DNA of 64,000 nucleotides from Phylloscopus collybita (taxonomy: Eukaryota; Chordata; Aves; Passeriformes; Phylloscopidae). The notes beneath the pieces were generated by a model. That model was not told the DNA's origin. It saw only the letters and a program-made list of their open reading frames with translations, and searched no databases. Each line of letters starts with the position of its first letter. Position 1 is the stretch's first letter. Below, in pieces: positions 39,611 through 50,144 of the stretch. The stretch is taken from the NCBI GenBank assembly GCA_027886175.1, contig JAJNNQ010000137.1:36008001-36072000 (forward strand), written 5' to 3'. Position numbers and translations under genes: made by a program.

Positions 39611-42038
39611 CCTCAAGCAGGGTTGGAAATACACTGGGAATCAATTGAAAGGATACAATTGAATTCAGAGGTTGCTCTTGAATCATTCAGAACAGAAATT
39701 TAAATACATTAGAGGGAGGAAGAATGCGCAAAGGTATTCCAGGGTATTTTTGAAATACTTGAAATACAGTGACTGAGTCCTTAATCTAGTTTTGTATGGT
39801 GTTAGCATAACCTAAGTTAGCACAAAACCTGCTGCTGGAGAAGACTCCCTCGACTAGGAAAAAATTCATTAGTTGCCACAGCATGGTGCCCCATATCTAG
39901 CAACAGTCAGGAACATAAAGTGCACATCAGGCATCTGAGGCAATAGGAGGTGCTGTGTGTGTACTCACACATATATACATAGGCAGAGTGTGTTAGGATA
40001 GGACTGACAAAATGGTGATGGGATGGGCCTGCACCTGGTTGGGAGCATATGCCTAGAAGATCCCTTATTTGTAATAGAATTTCACTAAAATTGACAAAAC
40101 AAATGGAGGCAATTTAGGTCCTGTGTATAAACCAAGTTACACAGGCATAGAGTCATTGTTCTACTCAATCCCGAAATTAGGCCTTCTTGAGAGTTATTTA
40201 GGCTTAAGGAAGGACATGAATTTAAAGTGAAATAGCTGTTCTAATTTTTCATGTAAACAAGCTCTTATTTGATTCTTCTCTGTAATTATTCAATAGCATG
40301 AAAATTAAAGACTATATTCCTTTTCAAAAAACTTTATTAAATATTTTGCCCAAATGACTTGATTGTATCATTTTAATGAATACAGAAAAAATTAATCAGC
40401 ACAAAAACTCATTAATTACAACAGGGCAGAAAACCACTGAAATAGACAAGAACAGCCCTTTAACATGTTAAAGAACTTTTTACTGAGACAGACTGTTGCA
40501 AAGCCATCTTGCAAACTTATGCACGTGGGACAACAGATTTACCAGTGGTTCATAATGCCCTCTCAGTGCTTTACATTTTCTCCTATATATTTCAGTAGGA
40601 ATCAACCCTGCTAAAGGCTGGCTTATTGTAGCCTATGTACATAAAAGACAGAGGAATTTACTTCAAAAAGTGATTCCTGATTTTAGGAGCCATCTCTCTT
40701 CATAAACACAGCTTGATCAAAATTGAAGACTTTGTGAAAGGGGATATCACACATAGAAGAAAGTCAAAGAGATTTTGAAAATGGATAGAGTTTAAAGTGG
40801 ATCAGTGCTACTGACTACTGCAATCATTACAGCTGAGGATTAAGTTATATGTCTGCAAGGATGATGCATTTGTAGCCCTGCAAAACTCTGGATATGGAGG
40901 TTTTTTCATGAATGCAGTTCCTGTCTTGGTCCATTTTTCCAATAAATGGACTGCAATCAACTTCTGAAAGAGACTCTCAAACGATAGGTAATATCAAATG
41001 CTTGAAATCTGAAATGCTCCCAACTGCTTAGAGAAGCGAAATTGTGAAAAAGAAAATTATGACACTGTCAGAAAAAACATCCTGAAGAATGGAGAGGTTC
41101 AATTGCATGTTGGTTTCTTGCAGAAAACAGGGAAAGCAGCAGTATTTTTGTTTTACTATCTTAACCAATCAAACCATAGTAGCAGGACTGTGTCATGCCC
41201 CAAAAATGAGGACATTTTTGGTTTACAAATTAGGAGATAATATCTGTAGCTAAAAAATCCCATTTTATTGGTCTTTTGGTTTCTGTTTTTTTAAAATTAA
41301 ATTATTACACTTTTTAAAATTCTTATACTAAGCTTCTTCAAGCATTTAGGCTATCAATAGCATATTATTTTTTCTACATGGATGCTGAGATTACCTTTTA
41401 GTGGTGGCACTGCCTGGGAAAGCATCAGATGGAGGGAGATTTAGGCTAAGTCTGAGATAGGCTGGAATGGTGAGAGTGCAGTGGACACTCCAGCACTCAT
41501 GTGTGACTGGAAGACCTACTGGTGATTTCCATGGGCCATGTTTTTGGATGGTCTAAAGTAGTTTAATTCTGAAGGATTCTGGAGCTGTGTTGATTCACAC
41601 CGTATGGGTGTTTGGCCAAATCATTCCCTGGCAGAGTTACAGAGCTATAAATGTGGCAGTGCTCTTCCACTGTCACTCTTTGTGGGTTGATTCTATATTT
41701 GCTGAAGGGAAACAGTAATTGAGGCACAGATATTTGCTTGACAGATAATACTCATGGCAACAATCTCTCAGGCATTTGTTGTGTACACAGCTATTGAGAA
41801 TACTGGCAGTTTTCCTTCACTTGATGACATAATAAAATACTACAATTAGTGCAAAATGCACTCAACATTCAAAATGTGGTCATCCAGTGATATTCATTGT
41901 CCCTGTGATTGATAGATTTTAGTGGAGAAGGATGATTAAGTGATACATATTTGCACATGTTTTTCAATCAATGCTGATGGATTTGAATTAACTAAAGGCA
42001 ATGTGATTTTCAGATTTTTGTTTTCCCACCAGGACCAT
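39611..42038. other. Non-coding stretch, nothing recognised
   Basis: AT-rich, no open frame of listed size over more than 2 kb. A minus-strand AATAAA (plus TTTATT near 41264) lies about 780 bp beyond the stop of the exon candidate at 42039 and could serve it, but such hexamers are common in AT-rich DNA. Confidence 0.5.
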
Positions 42039-42390
42039 TTACATTTGTTTTGAGGTTTCCATTAATCCCTGCAATTTTTTGAGTAAATTGTTATTTATTT
42101 CATCATGGATAGGTGCATCTCCTATGCCATTTCCTATGACAAACAAATTCTTGGTGTTTTGTTCCAGTGGTATGTTATTGAAAGGAAACAATGATTCGTC
42201 TCTGCATACTTTGATGGCTTTAGGATCACAAGCATAGGAAGTAAGGTCATCCTGCTTGCAGAAGGAGGTTGTACTAGCACAATGACATTCAGGGGGACAA
42301 GGTTGCTTCTCTAATTTTGTTACAGTCAAGTGCTGTGACGGTGCAGTGGCATCTAATGGAGTGAATAGTAGGAAGAGGACAATGTTTTTG
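42039..42390 (-). CDS. Candidate coding exon of an unidentified secreted cysteine-rich protein
   Basis: A pyrimidine-rich tract and TTAG acceptor (42391 and above, read on minus) lead into a frame open for 116 codons in phase 2. It runs to a TAA at 42041-42039. Residues 3-9 of the exon form a hydrophobic run, and A-T-A before P17 would suit signal-peptidase cleavage, so the start methionine would lie in an upstream exon not found here. Residues 31, 35, 37, 44, 54 and 62 are cysteines, six in all, giving spacing C3C1C6C9C7C after a PCPPECHC motif. The remaining 54 residues lack cysteine and end in an amphipathic, lysine-rich helix-like tail. A possible donor, AAT then GTAAAT, overlaps the stop (GT at 42042-42041), so this may be an internal exon instead of the last one. 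The PCPPECHC start recalls leucine-rich-repeat N-caps, but no repeats follow. I do not recognise the family. Confidence 0.45.
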
Positions 42391-42800
42391 CTAAGGAGAC
42401 AGAAATGGTAAAAAGAACTCCCAAAGGATCAGTGGGGGAGATAATGACACACAAGACCCTGGTAACTCTTCCCTGTTACTGCCTAGCAGAATATTTGGTG
42501 GGTTTTGATTGCTTCATTCACTATCAGACACTTGCCATAAAGCACTAAATTACCACATAAGTCTTCTGATAGATGGATAGCTATAGAAAAAATGCATGCA
42601 AACCTTTATCAGCAGGAATTTGGGATGTTTGCCAAGGCGCATCCTCATCAGACATAAAACCCAAGTGATAACTCAACTCTGGGGCTTGAAATTTGTATAA
42701 ATCATTAAAGCTACCCAGCATACGTGGCATCTCCCCTTGTTTCAGTGCCCTTAGAGGTCAGAGTGCAATAGAGTATTTAGGTTCACTATGGTGAATCACT
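42391..42800. other. Non-coding; would be intron of the exon candidate
   Basis: Lies upstream of the minus-strand exon candidate. I looked for a first exon with a methionine ending in phase 2 at a GT donor and could not choose one reliably. Confidence 0.4.
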
Positions 42801-42804
42801 TCTT

Positions 42805-42920
42805 GGTTATCTGGTCCATGCCCTGAATTGATGTAGATCCATTGAAATCACACTGCTCAGGAACTTGTCCAGTCAATTTTTGAGTATCTCTGTCGATGAA
42901 GACGTGTTCCTGACCCCTTC
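42805..42920 (-). mobile_element. Degraded CR1 fragment, minus orientation
   Basis: The plus strand reads like the reverse complement of a CR1 3' segment: CTGGTCCATGCCCTGAA (about 42810), then ATCACACTGCTCAGGAACTTGTCCAGTC (about 42846) and TTTTTGAGTATCTCTGTCGATG. It is short and diverged, so the call is moderate. Confidence 0.45.
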
Positions 42921-42924
42921 CGAG

Positions 42925-45036
42925 GTCCAGGAAAAAAGGAGAAGCAGAAGGACTATTTCTTCCCCCGCTCTTCTTTCCCTCTTCTATTCCTGGGTACTCA
43001 AGGCAGACAGTGGTGCTGATGCTGGAGGTCAGGGGGAATCAGGAAAAGAGGGGTTACTCGGGCAGGTGTGATCTAAGCAGGCTGCCTGGGACTCATGACT
43101 GTGAATGCAAGGAACTGAATTGCAAGCCCAGACTTTATGGGAAACAACTGGTTATACGCAAGGGTTATCCTGACCTGGGTCAGAGTCTCAGCACAGAGTC
43201 ACACAAGCTTTTTGAAAAAAGAGTTGATTCCTTCAGTGCAGCACAGTGGATACCAATAAAAAATTTGAGCATACAACACATCATGTGAAGACACTGTTTA
43301 TGTGCAGCAAAGGCATTTTTATAATTTAAAGAGAAATTCAAAAGATGTTATCCTGAAAGAATACAAGCTTCTATTCTTCCACCTGAATGTCAATACTGAG
43401 AGGTACAAAATATGTACACAGACTCGCTCAGTGCACCTCTGGCAAGGTTGTATTCAGTGAGGCTGGCTATCTTCATAGATAAATTAGCTGTGCATGCCTG
43501 TCCAGCACAGAAAACCTTTCTTCCAGTTCTCTGCATGACTGTGTTGTTAAATACAGAATATCTGACTGTGCAAGACGAGTTTAGCTTTAGAAGGGAGGTG
43601 TTGCTTCTACCAAACTCATTCTATTCCTTAAACTATTATGAACTTGAATGGGGTGAGGGGGATGAAGAAGAAATGGAACAGTGGCTCAGTTCTTCCCTGC
43701 CTCTTCCCTTATCCTGCCTATCCAGGTTTGTGGGATGGGAACTGTACACTCTGTTCCTTGAGATTTGTTGGAGAGGCTCCATTCCCTTGGAGTTCCTACT
43801 GCTAAGTTTATGCAGATTGCTTAGTTAACACGTTTCTCTTGTACTCGCAGTAACTGCTTCCATATAGCAGTACCCAGCAGCTTTCTGAGAGCTCATCTTG
43901 TAAAAGCCCAATGAACATCTGAGGGGACATAGCAATTTTTTGCACCTGTCAAAATCTTATTCTGTTGCCAATGCACAGCATGTTGCAGACACATTTTCAA
44001 TGGTGGGAAGTAAAGTCTGGTTAATCTCTGAAAAGGCCAGAAAGAGTTCTCAAATCATCCCAATTTAATGGGTGATTCTTATGCAAGGATAGCAGTGTCT
44101 ACATATTTAAGGTAGCTGTGGATTCAACAGAGATACAGGGGCTTTCGTGTCACAATCTAGTGAAGCATAAAGATATGCATATACAGCAGCTTTTAAATTT
44201 CAGTTGAAACATCAAATTGCCATGCAACATCCACATAACTTTGTCACAATGTGTAGTGGGAAACACTTAGAGCAAAATATAACCCTCTCAGCTAAATACA
44301 TGTCAGAGAGAAATATTCATGTCTTTCAGTATGGCTATAGAGGCAAACTGGAGTTAAGGAAAAACAACATTTTTAATAGAAGTATTTAATTTTAGGTTGA
44401 TTTTTAATGAAATATTTGAAAGCCCTGGAGTAAAATTGTAATTATTTACTGCAGGATTTAATTAAAATATGCTTATTTTTGAAAAAAAAATTACATCTGT
44501 CCTGAAATGCTAGTGCTACACTATGCAGGCAAAATAAATAAGGCAACAAAATTTTGAAGTTCACATTTATTGTGTACATACTTTGAAGTGCTATTTATGG
44601 GTCAAATTCAGGAAGCAGTAGAGGAGATCCCTGTGGATGAGGAGCTTGTGCTGTGGGATGGGAGAAGCAAGAAACATCCACATGGGACTCCTCTATCTCT
44701 CAATGCCACCTTCTTTTCTCCCATGGGGAATGGCTGGTTGAACCACATAGTCACAGAATTTCAATAAAAAAACTGAAAGTTTTCATTTTCTTTCAGCAAA
44801 ACCATGTCTGCCTTACCTTATACATGCATTTCACTGCCACCGTGTTAGAGTCATGCATATGAGAGATTGGCAGGGTTTGGCCCAAAATAGTTGATGCAAT
44901 AACCTGCCTGTGTGTAAGCAGGTGTCTGTAACTTGCACTCCGTTGTGGACAGATGACTTATTAGGGTTCACGGAGCTTTGGGTCAGGACTGAGGTACCAT
45001 GGGCATGCAGAAGGTTCTGTTAAGTGGGAGATGGAC
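42925..45036. other. Non-coding stretch, nothing recognised
   Basis: Contains a 138-codon plus frame (43412-43828) with no domain, coding signature or splice context that I trust. No further repeats recognised. Confidence 0.45.
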
Positions 45037-45433
45037 TGTCGCAACTGACACAAGAACTCACACCCACACCCTGCAATGTCTGAGGTGGAAAGAAGAAGGA
45101 CTTTATTTACAGAATCAGCATTTATCGAATTCCAGCAGTGATCATGGATTGGAGGAAGAAAATCTTCTTCTCCATCCACACTGGACCATGGAGCAGTCCG
45201 TCAACAGTCTCCTCCTTTATGAAAAGAATGTAAACATCTCTAGATTTCACCATAACAAATGGCTTGTTTATATGAAAGTGTATCTGACTCCAAAGACACA
45301 GAAGGCTAAAACAAGACTTTTACAAACTCCTTTAAGAAGACAGAGGAGAACGGCAAAAACCCAGACAACAGTGGACCTCCTGGTGGATTCGTGTTGTAAA
45401 GGCAAAGGGAAGGCTGCACACATATCCCCGACA
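45037..45433 (-). mobile_element. LTR, minus orientation, related to the LTR at 50821-51404
   Basis: Its plus strand starts TGTCGCAACTGACAC and ends CCCCGACA, so on the minus strand it begins TGTCGGGG and ends with a CA-containing terminus. Its 3' two thirds align, in reverse complement, with the LTR at 50821-51404: shared blocks include the GGATTGGAGGAAGAAAATCTTC region (45148) and the AGTCTCCTCCTTTATGA region (45208). The first about 230 bp of the longer LTR are represented by only about 60 bp of poorly matching sequence, so the two are length variants. The flanks (TGGAC and TTGAA) do not match, so no target duplication is visible. Confidence 0.7.
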
Positions 45434-45775
45434 TTGAATGTCCCAAATGAAAAAATATATTATTATTAATAAAAAGAAATATAATAGTGATTAATATTGA
45501 TCAAATATTATTACTAAAATACAATATTTCACTGATAAGATCGTGGAATTGGCTGGCATTTGTAAGAGATGTGGCCCTCTCAGTGACCTAACCTCTTACA
45601 GCAATAATCTGGTGAAGTTCTCCACTGATCTTTACTAGTTCTTCACTGTCTTTAAAGTGAATTGCTGGACACAAATGTTTGTTATGCAGAAAACCCAGAT
45701 ATGATAGGAAAGTATACTTACAACTTGAAATAGATTTCCTGTATCATCTGTGATGTATATCTTCCCTAGAAAATA
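45434..45775. other. AT-rich spacer
   Basis: Starts with a TATTATTATTAATAAAA-type tract (about 45458-45530). No gene or repeat family recognised. Confidence 0.5.
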
Positions 45776-45947
45776 ATCACAGCATCATTTAGTTTGGAAA
45801 AGTCCTTTAGGATCCTGGTGTCCAACCATCAATCTAGCACTGCCAAGTCCACCAACAAGCCATGTCTTCAAGTGCCACGTCTACACAGCTTGCAAATACA
45901 TGCAGGTTTGGTGATTCAACCACACCTCTGAACAGCTTGTTTTTAGG
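45776..45947 (-). mobile_element. CR1 LINE, 3'-terminal part, minus orientation (split copy, part 1)
   Basis: The plus strand begins with the reverse complement of a CR1 3' end: AATCACAGCATCATTTAG, TTTGGAAAAGTCCTTTAGG, then TGGTGTCCAACCATC. It continues to CTCTGAACAGCTTG near 45937, where the CR1 alignment is interrupted by the inverted-repeat unit. It resumes at about 46146. Confidence 0.8.
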
Positions 45948-46144
45948 GATGGGGCAGGGAGAATTGTGTCCTTTTCAAAACATGTAACGTACGGCCAAAA
46001 GCTCCTTGGAGGAAAACCACGTCCACCACAGTGAGGCTATTAAATCCATGTTCAGGCACTCAGTGAATGACCTGGTTTTCATTGCATGAAGGAGGTAATG
46101 ATTCCCACTGAACCTGCCAGGAGCTGCTCTGAGAACATGCACCC
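45948..46144 (-). repeat. 197-bp unit, left copy, inserted in CR1
   Basis: This unit is the reverse complement of 47360-47556, with about nine mismatches and no gaps by eye, about 95% identity. CR1 sequence runs up to it on the left and resumes right after it (GTTATTGACAAT, about 46146) with at most a few bases lost, so the unit is an insertion into an older CR1. Read on the minus strand it starts GGGTGCATG and ends in an A-rich CCCTAAAAAC. I cannot name the family, and no target duplication is evident. Confidence 0.8.
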
Positions 46145-46145
46145 A

Positions 46146-46690
46146 GTTATTGACAATACTTCCTGTTAATAAATGTTTCCTAATATCCAATCTAAATCTC
46201 TCTAAGTGCAGCTTGAGGCCATTTCCTCATGTCCTGTCACTTGTTGTCTGGGAGAAGGAACCAACCCCCACCTGGTTACAACATCCTTTCAGGCTGTTGT
46301 AGAGAGTGATAGGGTCTCTCCATAGCCTCCTTTCCTCCAGATTAAACCCCAGTACCTTCAGCTGCCTCTCATCAGACTTGTTCTCCAGACCCTTCACCAA
46401 CTTTGTTACCCTTCTCTGGACTTGCTTCAGCATACTGATGTCCTTCTTGTGGGGAGGCATCCAAAACAATATTTGAGGTGTGGCCTCACTAAGTACTGTC
46501 AAGTACAGGGGACATTCACTGCCCTGGTCCTGCTGGCCTCACTATTGCTGACACAGGCCAGGATGCCATTGGCCTTCTTGGACACCTGGGCACATGCTGG
46601 CTCCTGGTCAGCTGCAGTCAACCAGTGCCCCAAGGTCCTTTTCTGTCATACAACTCTCCAGTCACTCTGCATCAAGCCTGTAGTATTGCA
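46146..46690 (-). mobile_element. CR1 LINE, minus orientation (split copy, part 2)
   Basis: Continues the copy interrupted at 45947. Clear blocks in reverse complement are TTTCCTAATATCCAATC (46176), CAGCTTGAGGCCATTTCCTC (46208), GACTTGTTCTCCAGACCC (46375), ACCCTTCTCTGGACTTGC (46408), GGCCTCACTAAGTACTGTC (46482), CAGGATGCCATTGGCCTTC (46559) and CCCAAGGTCCTTTTCTG (46628). A 91-codon minus frame (46227-46502) is a remnant of the CR1 reverse-transcriptase region. The LINE is 5'-truncated beyond about 46690. Confidence 0.88.
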
Positions 46691-47359
46691 AATGCCCTGC
46701 TGCAGGTGTGCAAAAAGCCAGTGTTTTCAAACTTTTCTGATTAAAGTGCATAACTGCAAGAGTAGGCTGTATGCAAGCATGTGAAAAATGTGAAACACTG
46801 CCATCGGCTATAGGAGAGTCAGGGCTGCCCAGAACCCCTTTCTAAGTGTTCCTATTGGCTGAATACCACAAATTTCATCCTCTGCTTCTTCCAGATGTTT
46901 CTACAATAATGCTGATGAAGGCAGTAGCTTCTCTTCACACAAGTGGCCTCAGTTTCCAGTAAACATTGCCCATGAGGACACCCTGAAGGGGAATCTGAAA
47001 GAAGAATCTGTTTCTATCTGTTCTTGGCTTGCACATGTGCTGCTGTCTGCATCAGGTTAAGAGAGTATGAAAATGCTGCTGACAACTCCCCTTAGGGATT
47101 CCCTTAGGAATTCTTACCAAGTGGAATAATTATCAGGGCGCTGGGGAAGTTGTGGGGGAGCTTCCTTTCCTTCAGGGACTCTGCTGAATAACTCAAGCTC
47201 CCTTGGTATTTGCACAGCTCGCTCTCTACGAAGGACCAGGATTTAAAGCAAACAAGCAGGTAGCTATGAAGAGAAAAAACAATCAAAAAACAATCTAACC
47301 ATATCTAAACAGAGGATCCTGCAGCCAGATCTAGACAAGAAAATAAGTGATGTTGTTAA
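46691..47359. other. Spacer between CR1 and right copy of the 197-bp unit
   Basis: No recognised gene or repeat. Together with part 2 of the CR1 it forms the loop between the two inverted 197-bp copies. Confidence 0.45.
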
Positions 47360-47556
47360 GGGTGCATGTTCCCAGAGCAGCTCCTGGCAGGTTCAGTGGG
47401 AATCATTACCTCCTTCGTGCAATGAAAATCAGGTCATTCACTGAGTGCCTGAACATGGATTTAATAGCCTCACTGTGGTGGACTTGATTTTCCTCCAAGG
47501 AGCTTTTGGCCTTATGTTACATGTTTTGAAAAGGACACAATTCTCCCCACCCCATC
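47360..47556 (+). repeat. 197-bp unit, right copy
   Basis: Inverted partner of 45948-46144. It starts GGGTGCATG and ends CCCCATC, followed at once by TTTAAAAAAAAA, an A-rich tail. An A-rich end in both copies suggests retroposition, but two copies facing each other 1.2 kb apart could also come from a local inverted duplication. Confidence 0.8.
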
Positions 47557-47756
47557 TTTAAAAAAAAAATTTAAAAACCCAACTGCTGTAAATCAAGTAA
47601 AATTCATAACTTGCTCGAGGTATCACAGCTGTTGATTAAAGACTCAACATCTTTGGGAGCGCATTGCTGCTAGGAAGATAAAAATCTTTTTGACAAAGTT
47701 GTGACCATAAAAATTGCAAAGCTTTAGTCAACAGTTAGACAGGATTTGCATCTCCC

Positions 47757-47855
47757 TTATAATAAATAACAATAATAATAGCTCACATTTATATGATGCT
47801 TCCCAGATTCAAAATGTTTTACAAACATCAGCTAATTAATCTTATTGAAATACTT
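47757..47855 (+). repeat. Ancient MIR/L2-type repeat remnant
   Basis: The series AATAATAATAGCTCACATTT, ATATGATGCTTCC and AAAATGTTTTACAAACATCAGCTAATTAATC follows the 3' region shared by old amniote MIR/L2-type repeats (AGC-ACATTTATAT-GC ... CTTTACAAACAT ... TTAAT). The family assignment is from memory of that motif order only. Confidence 0.45.
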
Positions 47856-47859
47856 TCTC

Positions 47860-48425
47860 TTGCAATACAGTGATATACAGTCCAAAACGTGTCTCATAAA
47901 GGGGGCTAATGACTCATAAAATGCAGCATTTTCCTCGCTGTGTGACTATCACTGTTTTTTTAAATGGCAAATATAAAAATCACACACCTTTATATTTATG
48001 CAGCCTATTCTTCAATTATTACATCTCTGCAGTGGCCACTATGGTTGATTTGGGTTGGAAACATGACCGGAATTTGGATATCCAGTTGGAATCTCTGGTC
48101 TCTTCATTCTCTTCTCTGGGATTTGTTCACCTTACAGATTTGTGTCATCAGCAGACTGACAAAGCTAATGGTACCCAGCTCCTGCTCAAGGTCTATGGGC
48201 AAAAGGGGCTGCTGAAGGTCAGAGCAGGCACCAGTCTGTGGGGCAGAATGGGGGTTGCACCCCTCTCCGCAAGGTCTGCAGAGACCATGGAGGCAGAACA
48301 GCATTGGCAGCTCTTATAAATACTCCCTAAAGTCTTTATTACTGTGTTTGGGAGGTCTGAAAGGAATAGGCACTGAATTTTCACTCCTTCTGTATCCCTT
48401 TCCTTGTATACCCCACACCATACAA
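47860..48425. other. Non-coding stretch, origin unclear
   Basis: Contains GGTTGATTTGGGTTGGAAAC near 48043, reminiscent of a CR1 3' start, but the sequence beyond does not follow CR1 convincingly. Frames here (136 and 83 codons) have no recognised domain. Confidence 0.35.
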
Positions 48426-48429
48426 TGTC

Positions 48430-48946
48430 TCTGAAGGAACATGGATGAAACCTGTGGTGGTGCAAAGGTGAGTAAGTAAGTAAGGAGGAAACAAAGTCAG
48501 TCATCATCCAGAGACCAGAGTGAGAAAATATGAGAGCAAGAACTCTGCAGACACCATGGTCAGAGAAGGAGGGAAGGAGGTGCTCTAGGCACTGAAGCAG
48601 AGATTCCTCTGTAGCCTGTGGTGCAGCCCATGGTGAGACAGGCTGTCGCACTGTTCTCACTGAAGGTCCACAGCGGAGCAGAGATCCACCCACTGCCCAT
48701 GGAAAACCCCACAGTGGAGCAGGTGGAGTCCTGATGGAGGGGACCCAATGGGAAGCCCATGCTGGAGGAGGGTCCTGGCAGGACCCATGGCCCGTGGAAA
48801 GAGGAGCCCACAATGGAGCAGGTTTGCTGGCAGGCCTTGTGAAACTGAAGGACTCAGGCTGGAGCAGTCTTCCTGAAGTACTTAAGTCTGTGAGAGGGAT
48901 TCATGCTGGAGCAGTTCTTGATGGGGAGGACTCAGGTTGATGTCTG
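48430..48946 (+). mobile_element. ERVL-type LTR, 5' part (split by a nested LTR)
   Basis: The segment shows the repeated 'GGAGCAG' phrases of a bird ERVL-type LTR: CTCTGCAGACACCATGGTCAG (48543), GAGGTGCTCTAGGCACTG (48577), GCAGAGATTCCTCTGTAGCC (48597), CATGGAAAACCCCACAGTGG (48698), CAATGGAGCAGGTTTGCTGG (48811). The same LTR resumes at 49730. The start is approximate: I found no TG end flanked by a copy of the right-hand flank GACAA. A 206-codon minus frame (48193-48813) overlaps it and is judged a by-product of this GC-richer sequence. Confidence 0.75.
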
Positions 48947-49734
48947 TGTCTTGGTTTGGAAAGACAGGTATCTGCCAGGGAAAGCTGGAGTTTCCCTTAG
49001 AATGGGGAATGTAAACCCCTCACCCCCACCAAATTATAATTTTGCAATTAAGGGCTTTCAGGCAAAGATTTGGGAATAGGAATAACAGTTCTTTACTAGG
49101 AATATTAACAATACAAATGTAGTAGAAAAAACCAAAACCACCCAACCAAACCAGCAAACAAACAACAATTTTGGAGAACCCTGAGAGAGTCAGAGCTACA
49201 ACCTGACACCCTGTTGGTCAGGGTGTTGGAAGCAGTCCAAAAGTGACTCCTCCTGGAGCGGCAGATGTGGTTCTGGTGGAGTAGAGATGATCCTGTAGAA
49301 CAAGGGTCCAGTGGTGGTGAGGAGGGGTCCAGTCTTCCTCCAGGAATCGGGTAAAGCTGGATGCCTTTGTGTTCCTGCGTCTCAGTTTTTGTCCAGGTAG
49401 GAATGGTTAGCTCCCCCCACTGGGTGGAGCATCTCGCAATAGGATGATGGAATGTGGATGTGTTAGTCTGGGGAGGTGTTAATGGTCCATTAGCAGAAAA
49501 TATCCCCCTGGAGGGAGGACAGGTGGTGAAAGAGATAAGAAACAATGCCCTATCTGGTTTTAACAGATGGCCCATTATCAGAAGGCATGCATGCCCCCCG
49601 CACCCCTGCCCCCCCCCCCCCCCCCCCCCCGCCTCCTCCCAGAGTTACAAGAGATAAAGAAAAACATCTCCCCAACTGCTTTTAACAAGTGAAATAGAAT
49701 ACACACCCCTGGCTCCACAACCCAAGACAGTCTG
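48942..49734 (-). mobile_element. Solo LTR nested in the ERVL-type LTR, with perfect GTCTG duplication
   Basis: The LTR proper is 48947-49729 (783 bp), beginning TGTCTTGG and ending CCAAGACA, an 8-bp inverted terminal match. It is bounded by identical 5-bp duplications GTCTG (48942-48946 and 49730-49734). The surrounding ERVL-type LTR continues across the junction when one GTCTG is removed. Minus orientation is favoured because the plus strand TTCTTTACTAGG near 49090 reads on minus as an AGTAAAGAA polyadenylation-like region close to the end. No internal genes remain. A C22 run (49609-49630) lies inside it. Confidence 0.85.
49609..49630 (+). repeat. Poly(C) tract, 22 C
   Basis: Uninterrupted C run inside the nested LTR, flanked by CACCCCTG and GCCTCCTCC. 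Such tracts can fold into i-motif/G-quadruplex structures and are prone to length change and sequencing error. Confidence 0.85.
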
Positions 49735-50144
49735 TGAAGACTGTCTCCCATTGGAGGGACCCCATGCTAGAGTAGGGGAAGAGTGTGAGGGATCCTTCTC
49801 CTGATGAGGAAGCAATAGAAAAAATGTGTGACCACAGCCCCAGCTCCCTGTTCCTCTGTGCCACTTGGGAAGTAAAGCTAAACCCTGGAAGAAGGAATGA
49901 GTTGGAGGAAGGCCTTTTAAGATTTGTTTTTATTTTCTCATTTTCTCATTTGATAGTTTATAAATTCAACTAATTTCCCCAAGTTAAGTCTGTTCTGCCG
50001 ATAACTAGTGAGTGATTTTCCCCTGTCCTTATCTAGACCTAACAAGCCTTTGGTTGTATTTTCTGTCCCCTGCTCTGCTGAGGAGGGGCAGGATAGAGCA
50101 GCTTTAGTGGACACCTGATATCCAGCCAGGGTCAGTCCACCACA
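49735..50144 (+). mobile_element. ERVL-type LTR, 3' part, ending in CCACCACA
   Basis: Continues the LTR from 48946: GACTGTCTCCCATTGGAGGG (49739), CATGCTAGAGTAGGGGAAGAG (49773), TTTTAAGATTTGTTTTTATT (49915), ATAAATTCAACTAATTTCCCC (49960) and GACCTAACAAGCCTTTGG (50036). The terminus, GATATCCAGCCAGGGTCAG then CCACCACA, is the hallmark 3' end of this family and fixes the right boundary at 50144. The sense direction is plus. No ERV internal region follows, so it is a solo LTR. Confidence 0.88.

Noticed and set aside
48040..48190. Additional CR1 fragment
   Set aside because: Only the first about 20 bases look like a CR1 3' start; the following order does not match.
48193..48813. 206-codon minus-strand open frame
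   Set aside because: Lies largely within the ERVL-type LTR, antisense to it, and has a low-complexity Pro/Ser/Trp-rich composition; stop-poor GC-rich repeat sequence explains it.
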